Below, piece by piece: positions 36,342 through 44,721 of a stretch of DNA of 64,000 nt. Under the pieces are notes generated by a model. It did no database searches. It worked only from the letters and a program-made list of their open reading frames with translations, and was not told the origin of the DNA. The first letter of the stretch is position 1. Every line of letters begins with the position of its first letter. The DNA is from Bacteroidota bacterium. Its GTDB lineage: Bacteria; Bacteroidota; Ignavibacteria; UBA10030; UBA6906. Location of the stretch: the NCBI GenBank assembly GCA_030835135.1, contig JAUQWO010000011.1, positions 62,001 through 126,000 of the forward strand. Direction: 5' to 3'. A program made the translations under genes and the position numbers.

Positions 36342-39300
36342 ATGACCATGACCAGGCTGTCCGGAACATTCCGCGCGGCGTCCGTTCTGACACTCTTCCT
36401 CCTCCTTCTCGTCGCCGGGCAGGCGATATCCCAGATCCGATTGACCGGTCCGCAGCCGGGCGACATCTACCGGGAGTATGCGCGGGTGATGCTGCCCACG
36501 CAGGGAGAAGAGTGGCGCGTCACCGATCCGAACATCAACCTGGATACGTATCCGCAGGCCGCGGGATTCGTTCCGAATCCCCAGATCGACCTGACCGTGG
36601 ACGATCTCGATGGCGCCGTGCGTGCGGAAGCCACGATGATCATCTGGGGCGGACACATCTCCACGTACGGTAAGAAGCTGCGGTTCAATGGCAATGCCTG
36701 GATCACACTTCCGGAGTTCGATACGTCCAACGGCATCCCGGCCGGCCATCTGGGCATCAACTACATCGGGCAGTCCATCCTCACCGTCCCGGTTCCTCTC
36801 GCCCATCTCCAGGCCGGAGCGAATACGTTCGAAGGGACCAATGAGGGGCAGCTCGGCGGTCCGGATGGGTATGGTTTCGGCTGGGGACAGCACGGGTGGT
36901 ATGGGATGATGGTCCGCATCTATTACGGGCCGTCCAAGACCCACGTGACCGGCACCGTTACGTCACCGGCGCAGAACGGGACGATGACGGACAACCCGAG
37001 CATCACCGTCGGCGTCACGGGGTCAGCGGACCGCGTGGATGTTCTGGCGTATTACGACGGCTATGATACCGACGGCGACGGCAGGTATCAGGAATACCAT
37101 CACGACTATCATATGCAGACGGGCGAAACGCAGCTGGCCATCAGGAACCATGTCGGTACGGCGACGTCCTCGCCCTTCATCGTGAACTGGGACACGAAGT
37201 GGGTGCCGGACCAGCTTGCGGGGAGCGTGAAGCTGCTTGCCCGCATCCGCGGCTCCAACGGCGTCTGGTATGTGACGCCGGAAGTGACCAACCTCAGTCT
37301 GGCGCGCACGGGCAAGTCCGTCCGTCTGTACAAGCCATTCGATACTCCCGAACGGGCATGGGCCCGTGGTGACCTGGATGTCGTGCGGATCAATGTGAAT
37401 ATCCCGCCATCCACGAACCTCGCGGATGCGACCGATGCGGTGTATCTCAACCGCACATGGAACGGGCTGGACAATGTGCGCGAACCGGGCGAGTCGCATT
37501 ACCGGCGGTTGAACAGCTGGGAGGATCCGTCAGAGTACGGAGGCAATCACTACTTCTCGTACGACGTGCGTGCTGTCCCACTGGCGGAACTGCGGACGGG
37601 CAACAATGAATTCTCGTTCTTCTCGGAGACCGTGGCTCACCACGGCATGGAGATCATCTGGCCGGGTCCGGGTCTGCAGGTGGAGTACACCGGCGCCGCG
37701 TATGCTTCACCGGTGCCTCTTGCGGCGACCCTCGCGTCGCCTGCTCACAATGCGACCAACCAGCCGGTGAGCCTCACCCTGCGCTGGCACCCTGCTGCTG
37801 CGGCAACATCGTATGACCTGCAGGTGTCCACGGACTCGACCTTTGCCACGACGGTGGTGAATCAGACCGCCATCGCCGACACGAGTTATTCGGTCGGGCC
37901 GCTGTCAGCGATGCTCAGATATTTCTGGCGGGTGCGCGGCAGGAACTCCGCCGGTACAGGTCCCTACGCGGCGTTCAGTGCCTTCAACACGAATGTCGGT
38001 TCGCCGATACACGTGACGCCGGCGAATGCGGCGACCAACGTCGCGGTCACCGTGCCCCTGATGTGGCGTACGGTTGCCGGGGCGACGGCATATCAGTTGC
38101 AGGTGTCCACGACGGCAGGGTTCACCGTGGGCACGATCGTCAAGGACACGACGCTGGCGGACACGACGAAGACGCTCAACGGGCTCGGGTACAGCACGCA
38201 GTACTACTGGCATGTGAAGGCGCAGGTGGGTGGTGCATGGGGTGACTTCGCGACGGCGTGGAGCTTCACGACAACGATCGCGCCTGCCGGCGTGCCTTCC
38301 CAGATATTCCCCGCGAACAGTGCGGTCGATCAGACGACATCCCTGACGATCCGGTGGCATGCGGCTACGGCGGCGGCGTCCTATCATTTGCAGGCGGGGA
38401 CGGATGCGACATTCGCCTCCGCATTGATCGTGAACGATACTACCCTCACGGACACCGTGAAGGCGGTGAGCGGCCTGGGCTACGATCAGAAGTACTACTG
38501 GCGTGTGCGCTCCAGGAATGGCGGCGGGTACAGTGCCTATTCACCCGTGTGGAACTTCCGCACGGTGATGAGTGTGCCGACCGCACCGGCATTACTGGCG
38601 CCGGCAGCCAACGCGGTCGAGCAGCCTACGTCCGGCCTGGTCTTCCAGTGGCGCGCGCTGGCAGGGGCAACGAACTACACCTTCCAGCTCGGGACCGACT
38701 CCACGTTCGTGACAGGTCTGGTGAAGAACGACACCACACTGACAGATACGGCGCGGACCATCACGGGTCTGGCACAGAACACGCGCTACTTCTGGCGTGT
38801 CGCGGGCCGGAATGCCGGAGGACCCGGTCCGTTCACTGCCGTCCGGTCATTCACCACACTGCAGCCGGTGCCGGGCGCCGTGACGCTGGTGAGTCCTGCA
38901 CATCTCACCGTGGTCACGAAGGACAGCGCGCGGTTCGTCTGGAACGCGCCTACGCCGGTGGCGACCCGGTTCTGGTTCGAGGTCTCGATCGACTCGACGT
39001 TCACGTTGTACAATTTCATTGACTCCACCCTGACGGATACCGCGAGGACCTTCCGTCCGCTGACGAACGGTTTGGTCTACTACTGGCGCGTGCGGGGCGG
39101 GACGGCCTCGAAGTGGGGAGAGTTCTCGACCGTCCGGCGGTTCTCCGTGGTCGTGACGTCCGTGAATACCGAGCGGGGCGTGCCGACAGAGTTCACGCTG
39201 GCTCAGAATTTCCCGAACCCGTTCAACCCGTCGACCCAGATCACGTTCGGTCTGCCGAAGGAAAGCACGGTCCGGCTGGAGGTGTTCAATCTGCTCGGAC

Positions 39301-39449
39301 AGCAGGTTGCCGAGATCGCGTCCGGCGTGCACGCGGCCGGGTTCCATACGGTGCGGTTCGATGCCAGCGGGCTGACGAGCGGCATGTATCTGTACAAACT
39401 CACCGCCGGTGAGGTGTCGATGTTCCACAAGATGATGCTTGTGAAGTAA
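36342..39449 (+). CDS. T9SS protein with novel N-terminal domain and five FN3 repeats
   Basis: 1,035 residues. Signal peptide to about 30 ('VAGQAISQ'). Residues about 32-440 form a large domain shared with the protein at 39625: 'EWRVTDPNI(N/D)L.TYPQAA', 'WGGHI.T.GKK..FNGNAWI..PE', 'GFGWGQ.GWY', 'YYDG.DTDGDG.YQEYHHDYH' and 'WNG(L/V)D'. The DxDxDG stretch looks like a Ca-binding loop. Five FN3-like repeats (about 450-935) and a T9SS sorting domain (QNFPNPFNPST; ends 'FHKMMLVK') follow. I do not recognise the N-terminal family; secreted lyase or lectin are possibilities. Confidence 0.85.
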   Translation: MTMTRLSGTFRAASVLTLFLLLLVAGQAISQIRLTGPQPGDIYREYARVMLPTQGEEWRVTDPNINLDTYPQAAGFVPNPQIDLTVDDLDGAVRAEATMIIWGGHISTYGKKLRFNGNAWITLPEFDTSNGIPAGHLGINYIGQSILTVPVPLAHLQAGANTFEGTNEGQLGGPDGYGFGWGQHGWYGMMVRIYYGPSKTHVTGTVTSPAQNGTMTDNPSITVGVTGSADRVDVLAYYDGYDTDGDGRYQEYHHDYHMQTGETQLAIRNHVGTATSSPFIVNWDTKWVPDQLAGSVKLLARIRGSNGVWYVTPEVTNLSLARTGKSVRLYKPFDTPERAWARGDLDVVRINVNIPPSTNLADATDAVYLNRTWNGLDNVREPGESHYRRLNSWEDPSEYGGNHYFSYDVRAVPLAELRTGNNEFSFFSETVAHHGMEIIWPGPGLQVEYTGAAYASPVPLAATLASPAHNATNQPVSLTLRWHPAAAATSYDLQVSTDSTFATTVVNQTAIADTSYSVGPLSAMLRYFWRVRGRNSAGTGPYAAFSAFNTNVGSPIHVTPANAATNVAVTVPLMWRTVAGATAYQLQVSTTAGFTVGTIVKDTTLADTTKTLNGLGYSTQYYWHVKAQVGGAWGDFATAWSFTTTIAPAGVPSQIFPANSAVDQTTSLTIRWHAATAAASYHLQAGTDATFASALIVNDTTLTDTVKAVSGLGYDQKYYWRVRSRNGGGYSAYSPVWNFRTVMSVPTAPALLAPAANAVEQPTSGLVFQWRALAGATNYTFQLGTDSTFVTGLVKNDTTLTDTARTITGLAQNTRYFWRVAGRNAGGPGPFTAVRSFTTLQPVPGAVTLVSPAHLTVVTKDSARFVWNAPTPVATRFWFEVSIDSTFTLYNFIDSTLTDTARTFRPLTNGLVYYWRVRGGTASKWGEFSTVRRFSVVVTSVNTERGVPTEFTLAQNFPNPFNPSTQITFGLPKESTVRLEVFNLLGQQVAEIASGVHAAGFHTVRFDASGLTSGMYLYKLTAGEVSMFHKMMLVK

Positions 39450-39466
39450 GGTCGACCACGCACTAC

Positions 39467-39534
39467 AGCAGCATGCAGAGCGGAGAACGGGCTCCCTGCG
39501 AAGGCCCGGTGGGATCGCCCCTCTGCATGCTGCT
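39467..39534 (+). terminator. Long-arm hairpin between the two paralogous surface genes
   Basis: AGCAGCATGCAGAG (39467-39480) is perfectly repeated inverted as CTCTGCATGCTGCT (39521-39534) with a 40-nt loop, 18 bp after the stop at 39449. Probably a terminator or an mRNA-stabilising structure; no T-tract follows. Confidence 0.5.
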
Positions 39535-39624
39535 CGTGGCGACCGTTGTTGCTGTCCCACGTACCGCGCGTCTGTCCGCGGGCGTGCCACCCTGCTGTTT
39601 GTTTACCACAGTGTTGGAGGAAGT

Positions 39625-41532
39625 ATGAGCCGAAGGATCATGTTCTTCACGGCCCGGACGATCGTCTGTGTCCTGGCAACCGTTGTGCTGGCCCCCTGGA
39701 GCGCCACCTCGCAGGGGATCTTCACGCAGCCCGGTCCGGGTGCTGTGTACAAGGAGTATGTGCAGTTCATCGATGTGGGCAGCGACGATTGGCGCGTGAC
39801 CGATCCGAACATCGATCTCGGCACGTATCCGCAGGCCGCGCCGTTCCTGCCCAACCCGACGCTCTCGATCGAGGTGGATGACCTGAGTAGTGCCATCCGC
39901 GCCGAAGCGCTCTTCTCGCTGTGGGGCGGGCACATCGGTACGGCTGGGAAGAAGGTCTCCTTCAATGGGAATGCCTGGATCAGCATCCCCGAGCTCCAGA
40001 CGACGCCGGGCGACGGGTACAACTATATCCATCAGGCGATGATCGGGGTGGATGTCCCGCTGGGCCATCTGCAGGTTGGCACGAACACGTTCACCGGGAC
40101 CAACGATGGCCAGTTCGGTCCGTATGGATTCGGCTGGGGCCAGTTCGGATGGTATGCCATCATCCTGCGTGTCTATTATGATCCGGCGAGCAAGTCGCAT
40201 GTGACCGCCACGGTGACCTCGCCCGCGAGTGGTGCGACGATCGGGGACAACCCGACGCTCGCAGCGAGCGTGAGCGGGACGGCGAGTCAGGTGGATTTCC
40301 TGGCGTACTACGATGGTGTGGACACGGATGGCGATGGCGTGTATCAGGAGTATCATCACGATTACCACCGGGGGAAGTGGGACCCGGTCGTGATCCGGAA
40401 CCATGCTGGAAGCGACGACACGTCGCCGTTCTCCGTGACATGGGACAACTCCTGGGTGCCGGATCAATCGGGCATCAAGGTGGTGGCCCGCGTACATGGA
40501 AGTGATGGGGTGTGGTATGTGACCCCGGAGGTCACCGGGATCACGCTTGCCAGACCTTCCAGCACCGTGCGTTTGTTCAAGCCCACGGGCATCGACGAGC
40601 GCGAATGGGCCCGGGGCGATCTCGGAAGTCCGGAAGGGACGCAGCAGAGCTACGTGGATATCCCCGACCTCGGCGATGCCGCCGATGCTGTCCTGTTCGC
40701 GAGGACGTGGAACGGTGTCGATGGGTCGGGCGATCCCGATCATTATACGCGTGTGAACGGGTGGTATGCGCCGCTCTATGGCGATAACCATTATTATAGT
40801 CTCGACCCGCTGCCCGTTCCCGTCGGGAACCTGGTCGAAGGGGAGAACCTGATCGAGTTCAAGTCGAATACGGTCGAGCATCATGGCATCGAAGTGCTCT
40901 GGCCCGGTTCGGCGGTCGCTGTGCGGTACGGGATCGCGCTGCCGGTGCAGATCGCGAGCTTCACCGCAGTGCCGGTCGTGGATGAGGGGGTCCGCCTTGC
41001 GTGGACCACGCTCTCAGAAACGAACAATTATGGCTTTGAAGTGCAGAAGGCGCAGGGTTCCCCGGACGGGTTCCAGACCGTTCCCAATGGCTTTGTTGCC
41101 GGGGCCGGGACATCTACCCGCACGATGACCTATGCGTTCGTGGATCCGGTGGTGCCCTCGGGCACAACGTACTACCGGCTCAAGCAGATCGATCTGGATG
41201 GCAGCATCCGGCACTCGGAACCGGTCAGGGTTACCGGGGTGACCGGGGTCACGGAAGGTGACCGGCCAACGTCGTATACTCTCGCTCAGGCATATCCCAA
41301 TCCCTTCAACCCGTCCGCGCGCATCCGCTATGCGGTGCCCGTGGCGGGGCGGGTCCGTATCGGTCTGTTCAATCAGTTGGGCCAGGAGGTCCGCATCCTC
41401 GTCAACGATTTCCGTGAGGCGGGGCTGTACGAAACCACACTGGATGCCCATGGGCTCCCCAGCGGCGTCTATGTCTACCGCATGGAAAGCGGTCCATTCG
41501 TGGACGCGAAGAAGGTTGTTCTCTTACGGTGA
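39625..41532 (+). CDS. T9SS protein with the same novel N-terminal domain, short form
   Basis: 635 residues. Signal peptide to about 31. Residues about 33-435 are a clear paralogue of the N-terminal domain of the 36342 gene, with the same landmarks including 'YYDGVDTDGDGVYQEYHHDYH'. In place of FN3 repeats it has one 'LPVQIASFTA...ETNNYGFEVQKA' module (about 450-545), common in FCB secreted proteins, and then the T9SS domain (QAYPNPFNPSA; ends 'DAKKVVLLR'). GGAGG lies 6 nt before the ATG. The pair shows that the N-terminal domain is an independent unit. Confidence 0.85.
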   Translation: MSRRIMFFTARTIVCVLATVVLAPWSATSQGIFTQPGPGAVYKEYVQFIDVGSDDWRVTDPNIDLGTYPQAAPFLPNPTLSIEVDDLSSAIRAEALFSLWGGHIGTAGKKVSFNGNAWISIPELQTTPGDGYNYIHQAMIGVDVPLGHLQVGTNTFTGTNDGQFGPYGFGWGQFGWYAIILRVYYDPASKSHVTATVTSPASGATIGDNPTLAASVSGTASQVDFLAYYDGVDTDGDGVYQEYHHDYHRGKWDPVVIRNHAGSDDTSPFSVTWDNSWVPDQSGIKVVARVHGSDGVWYVTPEVTGITLARPSSTVRLFKPTGIDEREWARGDLGSPEGTQQSYVDIPDLGDAADAVLFARTWNGVDGSGDPDHYTRVNGWYAPLYGDNHYYSLDPLPVPVGNLVEGENLIEFKSNTVEHHGIEVLWPGSAVAVRYGIALPVQIASFTAVPVVDEGVRLAWTTLSETNNYGFEVQKAQGSPDGFQTVPNGFVAGAGTSTRTMTYAFVDPVVPSGTTYYRLKQIDLDGSIRHSEPVRVTGVTGVTEGDRPTSYTLAQAYPNPFNPSARIRYAVPVAGRVRIGLFNQLGQEVRILVNDFREAGLYETTLDAHGLPSGVYVYRMESGPFVDAKKVVLLR

Positions 41533-41564
41533 AATCACTCACTCTCACTCTCAGGATGACGCAT

Positions 41565-44513
41565 ATGCACAGCGCCGGTACAGATCGAAGGGATCGCAAC
41601 CATTTACGCATGGCAGCGGCAGGGGTCCTGCTTCTGCTGCTCCTGCTCACTACCAGTGTCCATGCCGCAGGGCCATGGTGGGACGCTTCGTGGAACTACC
41701 GTGTCCAGTTGACGGTCGGTGCCGGCGGTTTTGCGCGCTTTGACAAGGCCGCGGAAAAGGCGGTGAATTTCACTACGCTGCTGACGGCGTTGGGGAAGAG
41801 CGGTGCGCTCGATGAGAACTCCCTGCGCGTGATCGAGACCGATGCGGCGGGGACGATCGTGAATACGTCCGTGCCGTTCCAGTTCGACAAGGATGCGGAC
41901 TACGACGCATCGAACAAGGCCTCCGGTACGATGGTCATCCTGATGGGTGGGACGACGGGATCTTCGGCGACACGGTACTATGACATCTACTTCAATGAGA
42001 CGGGCGGGTCGTTCTCACCGCCCTCGTTCTCTCCGCGCATCGCGATCGAAGAAAACGACTGGGATATGGGGCAGACGGCGTACCGGATCGATGGTCCGGG
42101 CGTGACGATGTTCTACCAGACAGAGGCGGGTGCCTTTTCCACCATGCTCGACAAGGAGTTCAATGATTGGTTGTCCTGGGGGTTCGATCCCGGCCCCGGG
42201 GGCATCTATCGCGGGACCCCCAACGCCATCTTTCCGGAAGGATGGTTCCACCCCGGAGCGACCAGCGCAACGAGCTCCGTGCCCTACAAGGGACCGTTGA
42301 AGATCACGATCTCCACGACCACGAACGACGGCAATTGGGAATGCCGTTGGGAGGTCTATCCGCGATATGCGACCATGACCATGGTAAAGACGGCCCATGC
42401 GTACTGGTTCCTGTACGAAGGTACGCCCGGTGGCGAACTCCGGGGCGATGATGACTTCATGGTGCGCTCCAATGGCACGAAGACGATGCTCTACGAGCCG
42501 TGGGAAGGTGACATTCAGGGTGACGAGTGGGCGTTCTTCTCGGATCCGGGCACGCGCCGATCGATCTTCGCGGTGCACCACGAAAGCGATGCCCTGTTGG
42601 ATTCCTACTATAACTACAGCGACAGCATGACCGTGTTCGGATTTGGCCGGTCGAATGATCCGCTCGAAGCACTGATGACGGGCACGCCGCAGCATTTCAC
42701 GATCGGATTCCTTGAGGATACATCCTACACGAAGAACAAGGATTCCATCAATTCGGCGTTCAAACCACTCACCATCGCCCTCGGGAGCCCCGAGCTGCCC
42801 GGCCCCGATGTTCCGGTGTTAGCGTCGCCCGCGGATGCGGCAACGAACGTCGGCATGCCGGCGCTGCTGCGGTGGAGGACCGCTGACAGGGCAACGGGAT
42901 ACCGCCTGCAGGTAGCCACATCCAATACATTCGCCTCCGGCGTGGTGCTGGATGATTCGACGATCACGGATACGACGAAAAGCGTGAACGGCCTCGCGGG
43001 CAAGACCACCTATTACTGGAGGGTCAGCGCCCGCAACGGTGCGGGCGTCAGTGCGTTCACTGCTGCACGGTCGTTCCAGACCGGTCTCGATGTACCGTCG
43101 CTCATCGCCCCCGCTGACGGCGCGACCGGGCGCGTGCAGCCGGTCCAGCTTTCCTGGTCGGCTGTGAGCGGCTCCACGGGCTATCATGTGCAGGTCAGCA
43201 GCGAGTCGGGCTTCTCTTCCGGACTGATCGTGGACGACGCATCGGTGTCATCCACATCGCGATCCGTCTCCGGCCTGCAGCCATCGACGCTGTACTACTG
43301 GCGCGTGGCGGCACGTGATGGGAGCGGGGATGGTTCGTATGCGGCGGCCCGCACGTTCACGACGGCGGTGGCGTCGCCCTCGCTGGTGAGCCCCGCGGAC
43401 AATGCCACGGGCCAGCCTCTGACCGTGACCCTGCAGTGGTCCGCCCTCGGCGGCGCGACGTTCTATCATGTTCAGGTGGCCACGGACGCAGGGTTCGGGA
43501 GCGGGATCATCCTCGACGATGCTTCGGTGACAGCCACGTCGAGGGTGCTCACCGGGCTCGTGCAGAGCACGACGTACTACTGGCGGGTGAGTGCGGGCGA
43601 TGCAGGAGGGGAGGGACCCTTCTCGTCCGCGCGGTCATTCTCAACGTTGTTCCCGGCACCCACGTTGTTGAGTCCTGCTGCCGGAGCGACAGGGCAGCCG
43701 GTCACCATCACACTGCAATGGAACAAGGTCAGCGGCGCGGTCCGGTATCACCTCCAGCTTGCGACGGACAGCCTGTTCACTGCATTCATCAAGAACGACA
43801 CGACGATCACGGATTCCGTCCGGTTGGTCCCCGGTCTTGCCAACAGCACGTGGCACTACTGGCGTGTGGCTGCCAAGACCAATAGTGTGACGGGTCCGTT
43901 CTCAGCGGCCCGCACCTTCCGGACGATCGGTGTGATGCCGGGGGTGGTGACGCTGGTGGGTCCGGCGATGGACAGCAAGTTCAAGCCGGACAGCGTGCGT
44001 TGTACCTGGAGGCGCGCAACGAGTGCGACGCGGTACTGGCTGGAGATCGGCCTGGACTCACTGTTTGCGGTACGTTTCGTCGATTCGACGCTCACGGATA
44101 CGACCAAGGTCGCCCGCGGGCTGTTGCTGAACGCAAAGGTCTGGTGGAAGGTCCGCGCTGGAACCCCCGAAGGCTGGGGTGCGTTCAGTGAAGTGCGCCG
44201 TTTCTCCATGGATGGGACCACCGCGGTACCTGCCTTTGGCGAGATCCCGGGGTCGTACGCATTGAACCAGAACTATCCGAATCCGTTCAATCCGTCCACC
44301 GTGATCGCCTACGATCTCCCGGCGGCAGGCTCTCTGCGGCTCGAGGTCTTCAACATGCTCGGTGAATCGGTGGCGCTCCTGGTGGATGAATACAGGACCG
44401 CGGGGCGTCACGAGGCACTGTTCAATGCCGAAGGGCTCTCCAGCGGTACGTATTTCTACAGAATGACGGTGAACGGTACCGTCCTGACCAAACGGATGCT
44501 CTTGCTGCGATAG
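41565..44513 (+). CDS. T9SS surface protein: DUF2341-like domain plus five FN3 repeats
   Basis: About 982 residues. The frame opens with GTG 41529 overlapping the previous stop, but that start has no ribosome site; ATG 41565 has AGGA 8 nt upstream and leads into the signal peptide ('MAAAGVLLLLLLLTTSVHA'), so I prefer it. After the signal, 'WWDASWNYRVQLTV' begins a DUF2341-like beta-sandwich (to about 140 residues), then an unfamiliar region of about 240 residues rich in Trp/Tyr/Asp ('FNDWLSWGFDPGPGG', 'YPRYATMTMV'). Five FN3-like repeats and a T9SS tail (QNYPNPFNPST; ends 'LTKRMLLLR') follow. Probably co-transcribed with 39625. Confidence 0.82.
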   Translation: MHSAGTDRRDRNHLRMAAAGVLLLLLLLTTSVHAAGPWWDASWNYRVQLTVGAGGFARFDKAAEKAVNFTTLLTALGKSGALDENSLRVIETDAAGTIVNTSVPFQFDKDADYDASNKASGTMVILMGGTTGSSATRYYDIYFNETGGSFSPPSFSPRIAIEENDWDMGQTAYRIDGPGVTMFYQTEAGAFSTMLDKEFNDWLSWGFDPGPGGIYRGTPNAIFPEGWFHPGATSATSSVPYKGPLKITISTTTNDGNWECRWEVYPRYATMTMVKTAHAYWFLYEGTPGGELRGDDDFMVRSNGTKTMLYEPWEGDIQGDEWAFFSDPGTRRSIFAVHHESDALLDSYYNYSDSMTVFGFGRSNDPLEALMTGTPQHFTIGFLEDTSYTKNKDSINSAFKPLTIALGSPELPGPDVPVLASPADAATNVGMPALLRWRTADRATGYRLQVATSNTFASGVVLDDSTITDTTKSVNGLAGKTTYYWRVSARNGAGVSAFTAARSFQTGLDVPSLIAPADGATGRVQPVQLSWSAVSGSTGYHVQVSSESGFSSGLIVDDASVSSTSRSVSGLQPSTLYYWRVAARDGSGDGSYAAARTFTTAVASPSLVSPADNATGQPLTVTLQWSALGGATFYHVQVATDAGFGSGIILDDASVTATSRVLTGLVQSTTYYWRVSAGDAGGEGPFSSARSFSTLFPAPTLLSPAAGATGQPVTITLQWNKVSGAVRYHLQLATDSLFTAFIKNDTTITDSVRLVPGLANSTWHYWRVAAKTNSVTGPFSAARTFRTIGVMPGVVTLVGPAMDSKFKPDSVRCTWRRATSATRYWLEIGLDSLFAVRFVDSTLTDTTKVARGLLLNAKVWWKVRAGTPEGWGAFSEVRRFSMDGTTAVPAFGEIPGSYALNQNYPNPFNPSTVIAYDLPAAGSLRLEVFNMLGESVALLVDEYRTAGRHEALFNAEGLSSGTYFYRMTVNGTVLTKRMLLLR

Positions 44514-44534
44514 ATCGAGCGATCCGTCCGACAT

Positions 44535-44573
44535 TCCGTCCCCGGGGAGGTGTGGGTCCATCCCGGGGACGGA
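44535..44573 (+). terminator. Strong hairpin before CRP-like box B
   Basis: TCCGTCCCCGGG (44535-44546) pairs with CCCGGGGACGGA (44562-44573), a perfect 12-bp GC-rich stem 22 bp after the stop at 44513. Separates the upstream surface genes from the new promoter that follows. Confidence 0.65.
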
Positions 44574-44597
44574 GTATGTGTTCTATCGTCAAAATAT

Positions 44598-44609
44598 GTA
44601 TATTGTCAC
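44598..44609 (+). promoter_or_regulatory. Conserved upstream element GTATATTGTCAC (copy 1)
   Basis: Identical 12-bp sequence occurs at 51893-51904. In both places it begins exactly 30 bp before the start of a CRP-like box. Could be a second activator site or an upstream promoter (TATATTGT fits TAnnTT). Confidence 0.5.
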
Positions 44610-44627
44610 CTGACCCTGTGCATCACG

Positions 44628-44643
44628 TGTGACCGCAGACACA
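44628..44643. promoter_or_regulatory. CRP-like box B (TGTGA-N6-ACACA)
   Basis: TGTGACCGCAGACACA matches 9 of 10 half-site bases. The TATCTT element starts at 44665 after a 21-bp gap, inside an 11-base string (TGCTATCTTGA) that also occurs at box C. The start codon it serves is the ATG at 44722, about 45 nt after the predicted transcription start. Confidence 0.65.
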
Positions 44644-44664
44644 CCGGAAGCGGTGGAGGAATGC

Positions 44665-44670
44665 TATCTT
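44665..44670 (+). promoter_or_regulatory. -7/-10 element TATCTT (in TGCTATCTTGA)
   Basis: Same 11 bases as at 51957-51967. The TGC before TATCTT would also make an extended -10. Because transcription would begin near 44677, the in-frame GTG at 44629 would be outside the message, which supports ATG 44722 as the true start. Confidence 0.55.
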
Positions 44671-44721
44671 GATGGCATACCGGTCGATTCGTTCACACCA
44701 TCTTTCACTTGGGAGGATTCC

